Source of the DNA: an uncultured Christensenella sp.
Lineage (GTDB): Bacteria; Bacillota; Clostridia; Christensenellales; Borkfalkiaceae
Reading direction: 5' to 3'
DNA: 64,000 bases
Assembly: GCA_910577555.1 (NCBI GenBank)
Contig: CAJTLF010000001.1
Location: forward strand, 1-64,000
This document shows positions 1 through 7,953 of the stretch, piece by piece; the first letter of the stretch is position 1; every line of letters begins with the position of its first letter. Under the pieces are notes generated by a model that had not been told where the DNA came from, did no database searches, and saw nothing but the letters and a program-made list of their open reading frames with translations. Both the position numbers and the translations under genes were made by a program.

Positions 1-66
1 AACATAAAATTGCACGCTCTAAAACACAAATAAATTTCAATTTATCTTTCTAAATAGTTTGTAGTA

Positions 67-99
67 AAACGCTCTCGAACATTTCGTTCGAGAGCGTTT
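67..99 (-). terminator. Intrinsic terminator of the GH16/GH3 operon
   Basis: A perfect 14-bp inverted repeat (67-80 and 86-99) with a 5-nt loop sits 65 bp after the GH3 stop codon. On the minus strand a short T-run follows the stem. It closes the three-gene beta-glucan operon. Positions 1-66 hold nothing else that I can recognise. Confidence 0.85.
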
Positions 100-163
100 G
101 TCATCGCTTGAAAATACAAATTTTCGGTGAAAACCGTGTGAAATTCTTCACGCAATTTTCACA

Positions 164-3106
164 TTACTCTTTACCGCCGCTTCCCACCGTGTTATCCGTG
201 TTCTTATTTTTACGCACGTATGGCAGCACCGCAAACGTAACGCACGCGGCTATGCCCGCAGCCAAAAGCACGTCTGCTATAACCCACATAGCTATAAACA
301 GGGGCGAGCTTGCTTCCGCGTTTACCTTTATGGACGACGCGGTAAGATTGGTGTCGAGATAGGTATAGAGTATATTCTTGCACGACTGACGAGCCGCGTA
401 AGCAATTTCGGGCTTGCTCAAATCGAGCTTGGCGTTCTCCACGCCCGTGGAGCCGCACAGCCACAAGTCGTTGCCGCCGAGCACGCCGAGCTCGTGGTTT
501 TCCATATATCCGCTGCCTTCGAACCAGTCGGTTATAACGCTGCCTTCAAATCCCCATTCTTCACGCAATACGTCCGTCAACAGCGCGTGATTGTAGCCTG
601 CAAGCGTTGCGCCCACGCGGTTGAACGCGCTCATCATAGCGTTCGCTTTGCCGTCTTTTACGGCAATCTCGAAGGGTTTAAGGTAGTTTTCGCGCAGAGC
701 CTGCTCGGTGAGCCAGGTGTTTAAATTTTTGGGGTTCTGCCCCGCTTCGCTCACCGCAAAGTGCTTGATATAGCAGTAAAGATTATTTTCTTTCGCGCCC
801 CTTACCATATCGGCGGCAAGCTTTCCGCTGAGAACGCCGTCTTCGCTGAAATACTCGTAATTGCGCGAGTTGTATACCGAACGGTGCAAATTCACGCCGG
901 GACCGTACCAGCCGTTAATACCCATCGCGTTGCCGATTTTAGCCTGCGCTTCGCCTATATCGTAAGCCGTTTCCTTGTTCCAGCAGCAACCCAGAAGCGA
1001 TTCGCTGGGGAATAAGGTGTATTCGCTCGATTTACCTACGTTGGTCACGTTATTGTTGAAGCCCGCAGGGCCGTCCTTATCCGTACAACGGGGCTTACCT
1101 ATGCTGTAAAGCCCTACCGTCTGGAATCCGCCGAGACCGATTAAGTCCTTAATATCCTTTTCCGTAAGCTGGTCAAGGAAGTAAGACCAGTATTCCGAAC
1201 CGTAATCTTCTATCAGGTCCAGAACGTCTTTATTGAAAACAAGCGCAACCGAGCTGTCCTTACCGTCGAGCATTTCCTGAGTGGCGCGCAGGGGAACGGA
1301 ATCTTCGTCTTCCTGCTTGACGCCTACGAGATAAAGCCCCATATCCATACCGTAGCCGTAACCGGATACGTCCTTGTTATTGTAACCCGCATAGCGGAAG
1401 TTTGCCGCCGCGTCCGTCGTGGATTTATTGGTAGTTCCCGCGCGGACGGTGGGGAAGTTTGCAAACGCGTTTTCACGCGAAAGATAGTTTATTTTCGTGC
1501 CGAAAGCCGTACTTCCGTCTATAGGACAGTTTGCGTAAGCCTTATCCGCCGTGAAAAGATTGCCAACGGGCTTGCCCGAAACGGGGTCGTTTTCATACCT
1601 GATATTGCCCGAAAGGGACATATCCTTATGCGCAAACTCGTCGTGCGCGTTCTTCATTATCTGCACGGTATATCTGCCGCCGTCAAGCTCGTAGCCCTTG
1701 AATCCGTTGCCGTTCTTGTCGTATTCGTCGTAGCTTGCCAAATCGTAAGCGTCGAATTCAAGCTCAACCGTCTTGGCTTCGCCCGGCTGTAAAAGCGGGG
1801 TCTTGGCAAAATCGAGCAATACTCTTTCCGCCTTTTCAACCTTGCCGTTGGTATAGGGCGCGTGTCCGTAGAGCTGAACTACGTCTTTACCGGCAACGTT
1901 ACCCGTATTTGTAACCGTTACGCTTACCTTATAGTTGCCGTCCGCAACCAGCTCGGTCGCGTCGTGCCACTTAACCTTCCAATCGAAAGTAGTGTAAGAC
2001 AAACCGTAGCCGAAGGGGAACTGCACTACCCCGTCATATCCTTCGCCGTACTTGTTTTTTACGTTAGCGAAATATCCTTCCGCATCCGCAGTTTCATACC
2101 ACTTATAGCCGAAATAGATGCCTTCCTGATAGGTAAGGTCGTTGCCGTTTTTAACTGCGTTGAGATAAGTGGGGTCGTTGGTCTGGTAATCGTACGCAAG
2201 CGTGTCGCTCGTTCTGCCAGACGGGTTTACTTCACCCTTTATGATGCGGGGAACGGCAGCCATACCGGACTGCCCCGGTATGCCTATATGCATGCACGCC
2301 TTTATGCAGGAATAGTCGTTTAAAAAGCCGAGCTCTATATTGTTGCACACGTTCAAAAGCACGATAACTTCGAAATCTTTTTTCTGAAGAGCGTCGAACA
2401 TTGCTTTTTCTTCCGCTGTAAGTTCAAGGAAAGTACCGTCCGAATACCCGCCTATGGATTTAAGCTCGTTCGCGCCGCCGTTTTCGCAGCCCCAACGGCT
2501 GAGCACTACGATTGCCGTATCGGAATAATTTTTAGCGTCGTTTAAAAGCGTTTCGGTATAGAAGCCTGCGGCGGGGTTTTTAAGACTTTCAACGGCGTTT
2601 GCACCCGTAGAGCCTTTAGCACGCCAGTCGGCGTCGAAGTCGCTGAACTTTTCGTATTCTGCCGTCAAGGCTTCATTGTATTCTATTCCCGCTTCTTTGA
2701 GCGCGTCGGTCAAATCGATTTTAATTCTGGGCGACCCGTTATCGAGCGTATCCAGAATTGACGTACCGCCGCTGCCGCCGCCCGTTAAAAGCAATCCGGC
2801 GTCCGTAGAACCCCAGCCGAAAAGGTTTACTTTTTTAAGGTCGGGTTTGGGCAGACAGCTCTTTCCGCCCACGGTATCGTTTTTAAGCAATACGATACTC
2901 TCTTCCGCGGAAGAGCGCACGACCTTGTCCGCCGCGGCGAGCGCACCCTGCGCATCCGTACTCGTCGAATCCGCCGTGTCGCCCACTAAAAAGCGGTTTA
3001 TTATCAACGCGTAATAGTTTACGTAATAGTTGGATACAATCATTGCTACTGCCAAAAGCAGAGCGACTGCACCGAGTATTATGGCTTTTACCAAATTTTT
3101 GCTCAT
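164..3106 (-). CDS. Membrane-anchored GH3 beta-glucosidase, permuted domain order
   Basis: This is a glycoside hydrolase family 3 enzyme that removes terminal beta-D-glucosyl (or xylosyl) residues from oligosaccharides. The usual domain order is inverted: the GH3 C-terminal alpha/beta sandwich comes first (around SAEESIVLLKND), then a fibronectin-like domain, and the TIM-barrel domain comes last. The likely nucleophile is Asp860 in VITDW, preceded by the KHF and NRVG-type motifs of the barrel. Hydrophobic segments near both ends (about residues 5-30 and 935-960) suggest a protein held at the outer face of the membrane. The same order is known in Ruminococcus albus and Butyrivibrio GH3 enzymes. 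It is the last gene of the GH16 operon. The start is uncertain: ATG at 3106 or GTG at 3115 share a GGAG site, while ATG at 3127 has no ribosome site. Confidence 0.9.
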   Translation of the reverse strand: MSKNLVKAIILGAVALLLAVAMIVSNYYVNYYALIINRFLVGDTADSTSTDAQGALAAADKVVRSSAEESIVLLKNDTVGGKSCLPKPDLKKVNLFGWGSTDAGLLLTGGGSGGTSILDTLDNGSPRIKIDLTDALKEAGIEYNEALTAEYEKFSDFDADWRAKGSTGANAVESLKNPAAGFYTETLLNDAKNYSDTAIVVLSRWGCENGGANELKSIGGYSDGTFLELTAEEKAMFDALQKKDFEVIVLLNVCNNIELGFLNDYSCIKACMHIGIPGQSGMAAVPRIIKGEVNPSGRTSDTLAYDYQTNDPTYLNAVKNGNDLTYQEGIYFGYKWYETADAEGYFANVKNKYGEGYDGVVQFPFGYGLSYTTFDWKVKWHDATELVADGNYKVSVTVTNTGNVAGKDVVQLYGHAPYTNGKVEKAERVLLDFAKTPLLQPGEAKTVELEFDAYDLASYDEYDKNGNGFKGYELDGGRYTVQIMKNAHDEFAHKDMSLSGNIRYENDPVSGKPVGNLFTADKAYANCPIDGSTAFGTKINYLSRENAFANFPTVRAGTTNKSTTDAAANFRYAGYNNKDVSGYGYGMDMGLYLVGVKQEDEDSVPLRATQEMLDGKDSSVALVFNKDVLDLIEDYGSEYWSYFLDQLTEKDIKDLIGLGGFQTVGLYSIGKPRCTDKDGPAGFNNNVTNVGKSSEYTLFPSESLLGCCWNKETAYDIGEAQAKIGNAMGINGWYGPGVNLHRSVYNSRNYEYFSEDGVLSGKLAADMVRGAKENNLYCYIKHFAVSEAGQNPKNLNTWLTEQALRENYLKPFEIAVKDGKANAMMSAFNRVGATLAGYNHALLTDVLREEWGFEGSVITDWFEGSGYMENHELGVLGGNDLWLCGSTGVENAKLDLSKPEIAYAARQSCKNILYTYLDTNLTASSIKVNAEASSPLFIAMWVIADVLLAAGIAACVTFAVLPYVRKNKNTDNTVGSGGKE

Positions 3107-3147
3107 TTTACCCACGTTTTTCTCCATGATTAATTTTATTAATTTAA

Positions 3148-3174
3148 CGGGCGGCGGCAAAACACCGCCGCCCG
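3148..3174 (-). terminator. GC-rich intercistronic hairpin
   Basis: A perfect 10-bp GC-only stem (3148-3157 and 3165-3174) with a 7-nt loop lies between the stop codon of the binding lipoprotein and the start of the GH3 gene. No long T-run follows on the minus strand, so it may be a partial terminator or an RNA-stabilising stem that sets the ratio of the two proteins. Confidence 0.6.
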
Positions 3175-3189
3175 TAAGGCTTGAAATAA

Positions 3190-5010
3190 TTATTCTGCTT
3201 TAAGCGTATTGGTTATATTGCCTAATACAAAAGTACCTTCGGTAATCATATTGCCGCCGCTGACGTTCGCACCAAACTGAATTGCGATAGATGCGCCGGG
3301 GTTGTTCGAATCTACGTAAGCCGCTTCCGTATAGGTTAACGAAATTTCGTTATCGCCGACTTTAAGTTCGAATTCCTGTGCGTTAATAGTTATAGTTCCC
3401 GTAACGGTGGAATTTATCGTCATCGAAAGAACGTATTCTTTGCCGACTTCGTTATCCGCATATTCATAGAATAACTGCATACCGAAAGGACAGCTGCCGG
3501 TTGAAGTATACGAAAGATTAATTGCGTTGTTGCTGTCCAAATAACATTCGTTTACGGTTACAGTGGAGCCGCACCAGTTCTGGTCGTTCCAGTATACCCA
3601 GGTACCGGGGTTTTTAGCCGCATAATCCTGTCCGCCGTTATTATAGTTGTTAATTGCGGTAGTATCTTTACTAACCGTTATAGTGTTGTTCTCAGTAGTA
3701 GCTTCGTCAGAGTTGATATACTTCTGAGAAGCGGGTTCCGCGATAAGTTTTACAGTGTAGGTACCGTTTTTTACAGTGGAAACGTCAACTTTCTCTCCGT
3801 TGGCAACCGCCACCGAACCCTGTCTTACGTTATTATCGTCGTAGAAATTAAGTTTGTAGCCGCTTACATCTGCCGCAGCGTTTTCATCGGTGATATTAAC
3901 GGTATATTCGCCACCGTTTTCCGAAAGAGTGAACGCGGGAGTTTTAAGCTTTGCCGGAGTGTATTCCGTCCATACCAGGTCGCTGATAGTAACCGTTGCG
4001 CTCTTGATGTCGCTGTCATTCTGACCTTCTACACCGAACAAAATCTGCAACGAGATAGGGAAAGAATCCGCACCGCTGTAAGCGATGAAACGCTCGGTAT
4101 AGTAAATTTCCATTGCGTTATCGCCTTCCACAAGCGTATAGCGCGAACCGTTCACGGTAATTTTGCCACCTGCGGTAGTATTGATGTTGAAAGTAAGTTT
4201 ATAGAGTTGACCTTCCTTCAAATCGGACTGTTTATAAGCAAGCTGGGTTGCCCACCATTCGCCGGCGTTATTCGAGAAGCTAAGTTTAATGCTACCGTTA
4301 TCATAAACCGGAAGTTTATCTTCCGCGCCTTCAAATACCCAATCGCTTGCGTAATATGACCATTTGTCGGGGGTGGAAAGCGCTGTTGCAACGCCGCCGA
4401 GCTCCATTTTATAGTATTCGTAACCGTCGGGAGCGGTAACGGTGACGACAACTTCCGCTTTTATAGACGCAGTAACCTTAGCGGTTATTGTAACTTCGCC
4501 GGGCTTTACGCCTACTACTTTACCGTTTTCCACGGTTGCGATATCCGCGTCGGTGGTTTCCCAGGTTACGGGAGAGCCTTTGGACGCGTTTGCCGTGAGC
4601 GTCTTTTCCTGACCCATTTCAAGCGAAAGGGTTGTTATTTCCTGACCGTCGAGAGTTACGGTAACCCTTTCGGTATCGTCCTTGACCACGTGAACGGTGC
4701 AGGTTGCCTTTGCTTCGCCTACGCTTGCGGTTACGGTTGCGGTACCTTCCTTAACGGCGGTAACCGAACACATTTTGCCGATGAGCGCAACGGTCGCAAC
4801 GGACGTATCGCTGCTTTCTACGGAAGGCTTCTCTTCGGAGCCTTCAACCGTGATTACGAGCGTGGTCTTTAAGCCTTCGGTTACGTTGATTTCCGTCTGT
4901 GAAAACGAAACTTTAACGCCGCCGTCGCACGCGGTAAGCGTGAACGCAGCCAAAGAACAAACGCATACGAGCAACAACGATAAAATCGTTGCAAGTCTTG
5001 TCTTTTTCAT
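3190..5010 (-). CDS. Secreted lipoprotein with two BIG2 domains and two CBM4/9-like modules
   Basis: The N-terminus is a signal peptide with a lipobox ending at Cys28 (LTAC), so the protein should be lipid-anchored outside the membrane. Two bacterial Ig-like (BIG2) domains follow at about residues 30-110 and 115-195, with the typical VTWETTD...ATV pattern. Next come a beta-rich module resembling carbohydrate-binding families 4/9 (about 200-345), a fibronectin-like spacer (about 350-435) and a second copy of the module (about 450-600). No catalytic domain is visible. Its place between a GH16 glucanase and a GH3 glucosidase suggests it binds beta-glucan at the cell surface; that role is inferred. 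AAGGAG lies just upstream of the ATG. Confidence 0.8.
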   Translation of the reverse strand: MKKTRLATILSLLLVCVCSLAAFTLTACDGGVKVSFSQTEINVTEGLKTTLVITVEGSEEKPSVESSDTSVATVALIGKMCSVTAVKEGTATVTASVGEAKATCTVHVVKDDTERVTVTLDGQEITTLSLEMGQEKTLTANASKGSPVTWETTDADIATVENGKVVGVKPGEVTITAKVTASIKAEVVVTVTAPDGYEYYKMELGGVATALSTPDKWSYYASDWVFEGAEDKLPVYDNGSIKLSFSNNAGEWWATQLAYKQSDLKEGQLYKLTFNINTTAGGKITVNGSRYTLVEGDNAMEIYYTERFIAYSGADSFPISLQILFGVEGQNDSDIKSATVTISDLVWTEYTPAKLKTPAFTLSENGGEYTVNITDENAAADVSGYKLNFYDDNNVRQGSVAVANGEKVDVSTVKNGTYTVKLIAEPASQKYINSDEATTENNTITVSKDTTAINNYNNGGQDYAAKNPGTWVYWNDQNWCGSTVTVNECYLDSNNAINLSYTSTGSCPFGMQLFYEYADNEVGKEYVLSMTINSTVTGTITINAQEFELKVGDNEISLTYTEAAYVDSNNPGASIAIQFGANVSGGNMITEGTFVLGNITNTLKAE

Positions 5011-5065
5011 AAATTTTCTCCTTAAAAATTTATATTAGATAAAAGCGGGAACACCCGTTATATCC

Positions 5066-6454
5066 TTAAGAAATTTTTTCGTACGCCCTTACGTAGTCCA
5101 CGAGCATCGACGCGGAAGTAAAGCTTGCGTCGGGCGCAATTCCGCCGTCGTAATTTCCGCCTACGGCAAGGTTAAACAGAATATAGAAAGGTCTGTCGAA
5201 CGGGGCGGACGCAACGGACGAGCCGTCGGTATACCATCTGTCTTTGGTCAGTCTGAACGTTTCGACTCCGTCGGCGAACCAGGCGATATAATCCGCCGTC
5301 CACTCGACGCCGTAAACGTGCCATTCGTCTATGCCCGAAGAAAGCACCGCCGCTTTGGTGAGATATTTGTTGTTGGGCCACGCCGAGCCGAAGTGAATGG
5401 TGTTATCCACGCGGTCGGGCTGTCTGCCGCGGGCTTCCATAATATCTATCTCGCCGTTGAGCGGCCAGCCGCCGTATTCGTTTGAAGTGTTCTGCGGGCT
5501 TGAAGGCTGTGGAAGCATCCAGAACGCAGGCCACATACCGTTGCCGACGGGAAGCTTCATTTTCGCTTCGAAGTAACCGAAAGTCCAGCTTGCCTTATCT
5601 CTTGTTAAAATTCTGCCCGAAGTATATTCTCTGTCGCCCGTCCGACGCTTTTCCGCGGTAATTTTGAGAGAGCCGTTTTCCACGGTTACCGCGTCCTGCG
5701 TGTAATACTGCTGTTCGTTGTTGCCCCAATAAGCCACGCCCGTATCGTTGCCGTACGTGTCCTGCGTACCCGTCTGGTAATTCCATTTGGCGGTATCGAG
5801 AGCCGTTCCGTTAAATTCGTCCCGCCATACGAGCCTGTAGCCGTCCTTTTCGGAGCCGTCGGGCTGTACGCTTTCAATTACCGTTACGGTACATTCAGCC
5901 GAAACCCTGCCGGTGCTTGCCGTTATAACCGTAGAGCCGAGCGCGAGCGCGGTTACCCTGCCCGCCGCAACCGACGCAACCTGCGGTTTTGACGACGACC
6001 ACTCTATTTCGCCGCCGAGCGACGAAACGGCTTTGAGCGTTACGCTTTCGCCTACGGTAAGTTTCAACGCGTCGAGACAGAGAGTGAACACCTCGGTGTC
6101 GGGCGTTGCGGAAGTCTGCTTTTCCTTTACCTTGACCGTACACGACGCCATGGAAGAATCGGACGCCGCGGTTATAAGCGTTTCACCCGCGGCGACGGCG
6201 GTTACGGTGCCGTTGCCGTCCACGGTGGCTACCGTTTCCATACTCGAAACCCAGGAAACGGATTTACCGTCCGTGGTTGCCGCGGTCAGTTTTACCGTTG
6301 CGCCCACTTCAAGGCTGATTTCCGCCTGTGAAATATACACCGCAGACTGCGGCTGAGAATTAAACAGGCCGCACCCGCTTACCGTAAAGGTGAGCGTTGC
6401 CGCCAGAAGTACGAATATGAATTTTTTAAAAGTTTTCACGATTGAACCGTTCAT
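5066..6454 (-). CDS. GH16 endo-beta-glucanase lipoprotein (laminarinase/lichenase type)
   Basis: A lipobox (SGCG, Cys28) predicts a lipid-anchored extracellular enzyme. Two BIG2 Ig-like domains (about residues 36-110 and 120-192) precede a GH16 domain from about residue 205 to the end. The GH16 active-site signature EIDIME is present, with the presumed nucleophile Glu335 and acid/base Glu340. The surrounding WPAFWML and EWHVYGVEW blocks are characteristic of bacterial laminarinases. It should cut internal beta-1,3 or mixed beta-1,3-1,4 glucan linkages to oligosaccharides for the GH3 enzyme two genes downstream. First gene of its operon, 55 nt before the binding lipoprotein. Only a weak AGG ribosome site precedes the ATG. 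Exact substrate not determinable. Confidence 0.92.
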   Translation of the reverse strand: MNGSIVKTFKKFIFVLLAATLTFTVSGCGLFNSQPQSAVYISQAEISLEVGATVKLTAATTDGKSVSWVSSMETVATVDGNGTVTAVAAGETLITAASDSSMASCTVKVKEKQTSATPDTEVFTLCLDALKLTVGESVTLKAVSSLGGEIEWSSSKPQVASVAAGRVTALALGSTVITASTGRVSAECTVTVIESVQPDGSEKDGYRLVWRDEFNGTALDTAKWNYQTGTQDTYGNDTGVAYWGNNEQQYYTQDAVTVENGSLKITAEKRRTGDREYTSGRILTRDKASWTFGYFEAKMKLPVGNGMWPAFWMLPQPSSPQNTSNEYGGWPLNGEIDIMEARGRQPDRVDNTIHFGSAWPNNKYLTKAAVLSSGIDEWHVYGVEWTADYIAWFADGVETFRLTKDRWYTDGSSVASAPFDRPFYILFNLAVGGNYDGGIAPDASFTSASMLVDYVRAYEKIS

Positions 6455-6483
6455 AAAATTATTTTTTAAACCTGTTAAATGGA

Positions 6484-6526
6484 TTTGCTACTTGCTTGCA
6501 AGTAGCAAAAAGGGATATCCCTTTTT
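6484..6526 (-). promoter_or_regulatory. Two adjacent palindromes in the GH16 leader
   Basis: Two perfect inverted repeats lie back to back between the promoter and the GH16 start codon: 12-bp arms at 6484-6495 and 6498-6509 centred on TT, and a 20-bp palindrome at 6507-6526. They fall about 30-75 nt after the predicted transcription start. They could be operators of a repressor or hairpins of the 5' leader; the sequence does not decide. Confidence 0.5.
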
Positions 6527-6564
6527 AAACGAAAATTATGAAATTTTATATCAATTGCTGTTAC

Positions 6565-6593
6565 AGTATATCACCGCAATTTGAGTTTTGCAA
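6565..6593 (-). promoter_or_regulatory. Promoter of the GH16 operon
   Basis: On the minus strand a -35 box TTGCAA (6588-6593) and a -10 box TATACT (6565-6570) are separated by 17 bp, with a TG extension one base before the -10. The leader to the GH16 ATG is about 100 nt and carries two palindromes. Confidence 0.7.
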
Positions 6594-6722
6594 TAGTTTT
6601 TTTAAAATTTTTTTAAATTTTTTTTTGGAAAACGACTTTGGCTTTTAATAAAAGAGTGTGAAAAAGCGCGGAAAAAATACGGATTTTTGCGGTTTTGGCG
6701 TGGAGTTTTTCTTTATACGATT

Positions 6723-6758
6723 AAAAACCCGCCCGCGCGTATGCGCGGGCGGGTTTTT
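6723..6758 (-). terminator. Strong intrinsic terminator, possibly bidirectional
   Basis: A perfect 16-bp stem (6723-6738 and 6743-6758) with a 4-nt loop begins with five A and ends with five T, so it can act on both strands. It lies just after the coiled-coil gene and closes the operon of the giant surface protein. Confidence 0.9.
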
Positions 6759-6769
6759 ATAAAACTTTC

Positions 6770-7009
6770 TCACGATTTTTTCTTTTTAAGGTTTTCAAGC
6801 TCGGCTATGGCGGCACGCATTTCGTCGCGCGCACCGTCTATAAGCGCGGTGAACACGCGGAAATACTCTTCGTCGGCGGGGTCGGGCTTTTCCTTTTTAA
6901 GCATAGCGGTCATAAGCGCGGACTGCGAACGGGCGCGTTTTTTCTCCAACGCTTCTATTTCCCGCTCCAAATCGCCGATTTTTCTTTTCAATTCGCCTTT
7001 TTTCGACAT
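6770..7009 (-). CDS. Small coiled-coil protein, unknown function
   Basis: A 79-residue, very charged protein with heptad-like Leu/Ile spacing at both ends (ELKRKIGDLEREIEALEKK near the start, MRAAIAELENLKKKK at the end), which predicts an antiparallel or dimeric coiled coil. No signal peptide or membrane segment. A good AAGGAG site precedes the ATG, and it begins 11 nt after the stop of the upstream membrane protein, so it is the last gene of that operon. I do not recognise a family. Confidence 0.7.
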   Translation of the reverse strand: MSKKGELKRKIGDLEREIEALEKKRARSQSALMTAMLKKEKPDPADEEYFRVFTALIDGARDEMRAAIAELENLKKKKS

Positions 7010-7020
7010 AATTCCACTCC

Positions 7021-7953
7021 TTACGACTTTGACGCGTCGGTTGTCGCGGCTTCGGCAGACTGTTCGCCGCTTACTTCCCTAATTTCGAATGTGCGGGTAG
7101 ATTCGCTTACCACGCGCTTCGTAAGACCCTTTTCCATAAGGGCTACCGTGCCTTCGTACGGCACGAAAAAGTCCTGCGCCACGTAATCCGGAATTTTACG
7201 CATATTCAGCTCTTTCATTACTATCCCGATAAGCTCTTTGGCGTATTTCGCGCGGCGCGCGCTCTTGATGCGGTATTGGCAGGGGGTATCCGCAGTCGCG
7301 GCGACGGCGGATACGTCGTCTACCGTGAACTTGGTGCCCTGCAAGCCGGACGGCTCTATCGCAAGCAAAAGGCAGAGCGTTTTGCCGCGGATTACGAAAC
7401 GCGCGAGCGGCATTCTGCCTATGCGGAAGGTTTCCTTTCTCCAGCTTAAACGGCTTTTTACCCTTTGGTAGGATAAAAGCTCGTTCTTTAAAGTCGAATA
7501 CCACTCTTTGGATTCGTCCTTCATCTGGATATGCTTGGCTTTGAAGCTGCGGTCGTAACGCACCCTTTCCACGCCTTCAGTAACGAAAGTAGAGCTTTCG
7601 TCGTCATCGTCGTCTTCATACTCTTCCCGTTCGGGTTCGGGTTCGGGCGCAGGAGCGGGCGGCGGCACGGGCTGAGCTTCTTCCGTTTTGGGCTCTTCGG
7701 GAATTGCCGCGACTTCTTCCATTTCGAGCTGTTCTTCCGCGGGCTCTTCTTCGGGTTCGTCCTGAACGTCGTCGTCCTTATCGGATTCGGGCGGGGGCGG
7801 AGCCATTACCACCTTAATTACGGGCGCGCGCTTTCTTAAAGCCACGATAAACACTATGCCCAGCGCGGTCAATAAGACCAACAGCACCAAAAGCACTATC
7901 ATAAGCCCGAGCAAAAGGGATTTGTTGGAAACTTCCAGTAATACACTCAACAT
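7021..7953 (-). CDS. Single-span membrane protein with acidic/proline-rich linker and conserved C-terminal domain
   Basis: The protein has one transmembrane helix (about residues 10-40), a basic juxtamembrane stretch, then a long acidic, Pro- and Glu-rich linker (about 45-130), and a folded C-terminal domain (about 150-290) with SRLSWRKETF and IRGKTLCLLLAIEP. From memory, I associate that block with a family of uncharacterised clostridial proteins. The ATG at 7953 is chosen because AAGGAG lies 9 nt upstream and because it overlaps the end of the giant surface-protein gene by 7 bp, which suggests translational coupling. Topology suggests the linker and domain are cytoplasmic. Role unknown; an accessory function for the giant protein is inferred only from the coupling. 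Confidence 0.75.
   Translation of the reverse strand: MLSVLLEVSNKSLLLGLMIVLLVLLVLLTALGIVFIVALRKRAPVIKVVMAPPPPESDKDDDVQDEPEEEPAEEQLEMEEVAAIPEEPKTEEAQPVPPPAPAPEPEPEREEYEDDDDDESSTFVTEGVERVRYDRSFKAKHIQMKDESKEWYSTLKNELLSYQRVKSRLSWRKETFRIGRMPLARFVIRGKTLCLLLAIEPSGLQGTKFTVDDVSAVAATADTPCQYRIKSARRAKYAKELIGIVMKELNMRKIPDYVAQDFFVPYEGTVALMEKGLTKRVVSESTRTFEIREVSGEQSAEAATTDASKS

Noticed and set aside
5913..6356. Plus-strand frame of 147 codons over the BIG2 domains
   Set aside because: Antisense shadow of the GH16 gene; Ig-like repeat coding sequence often leaves open frames on the other strand.
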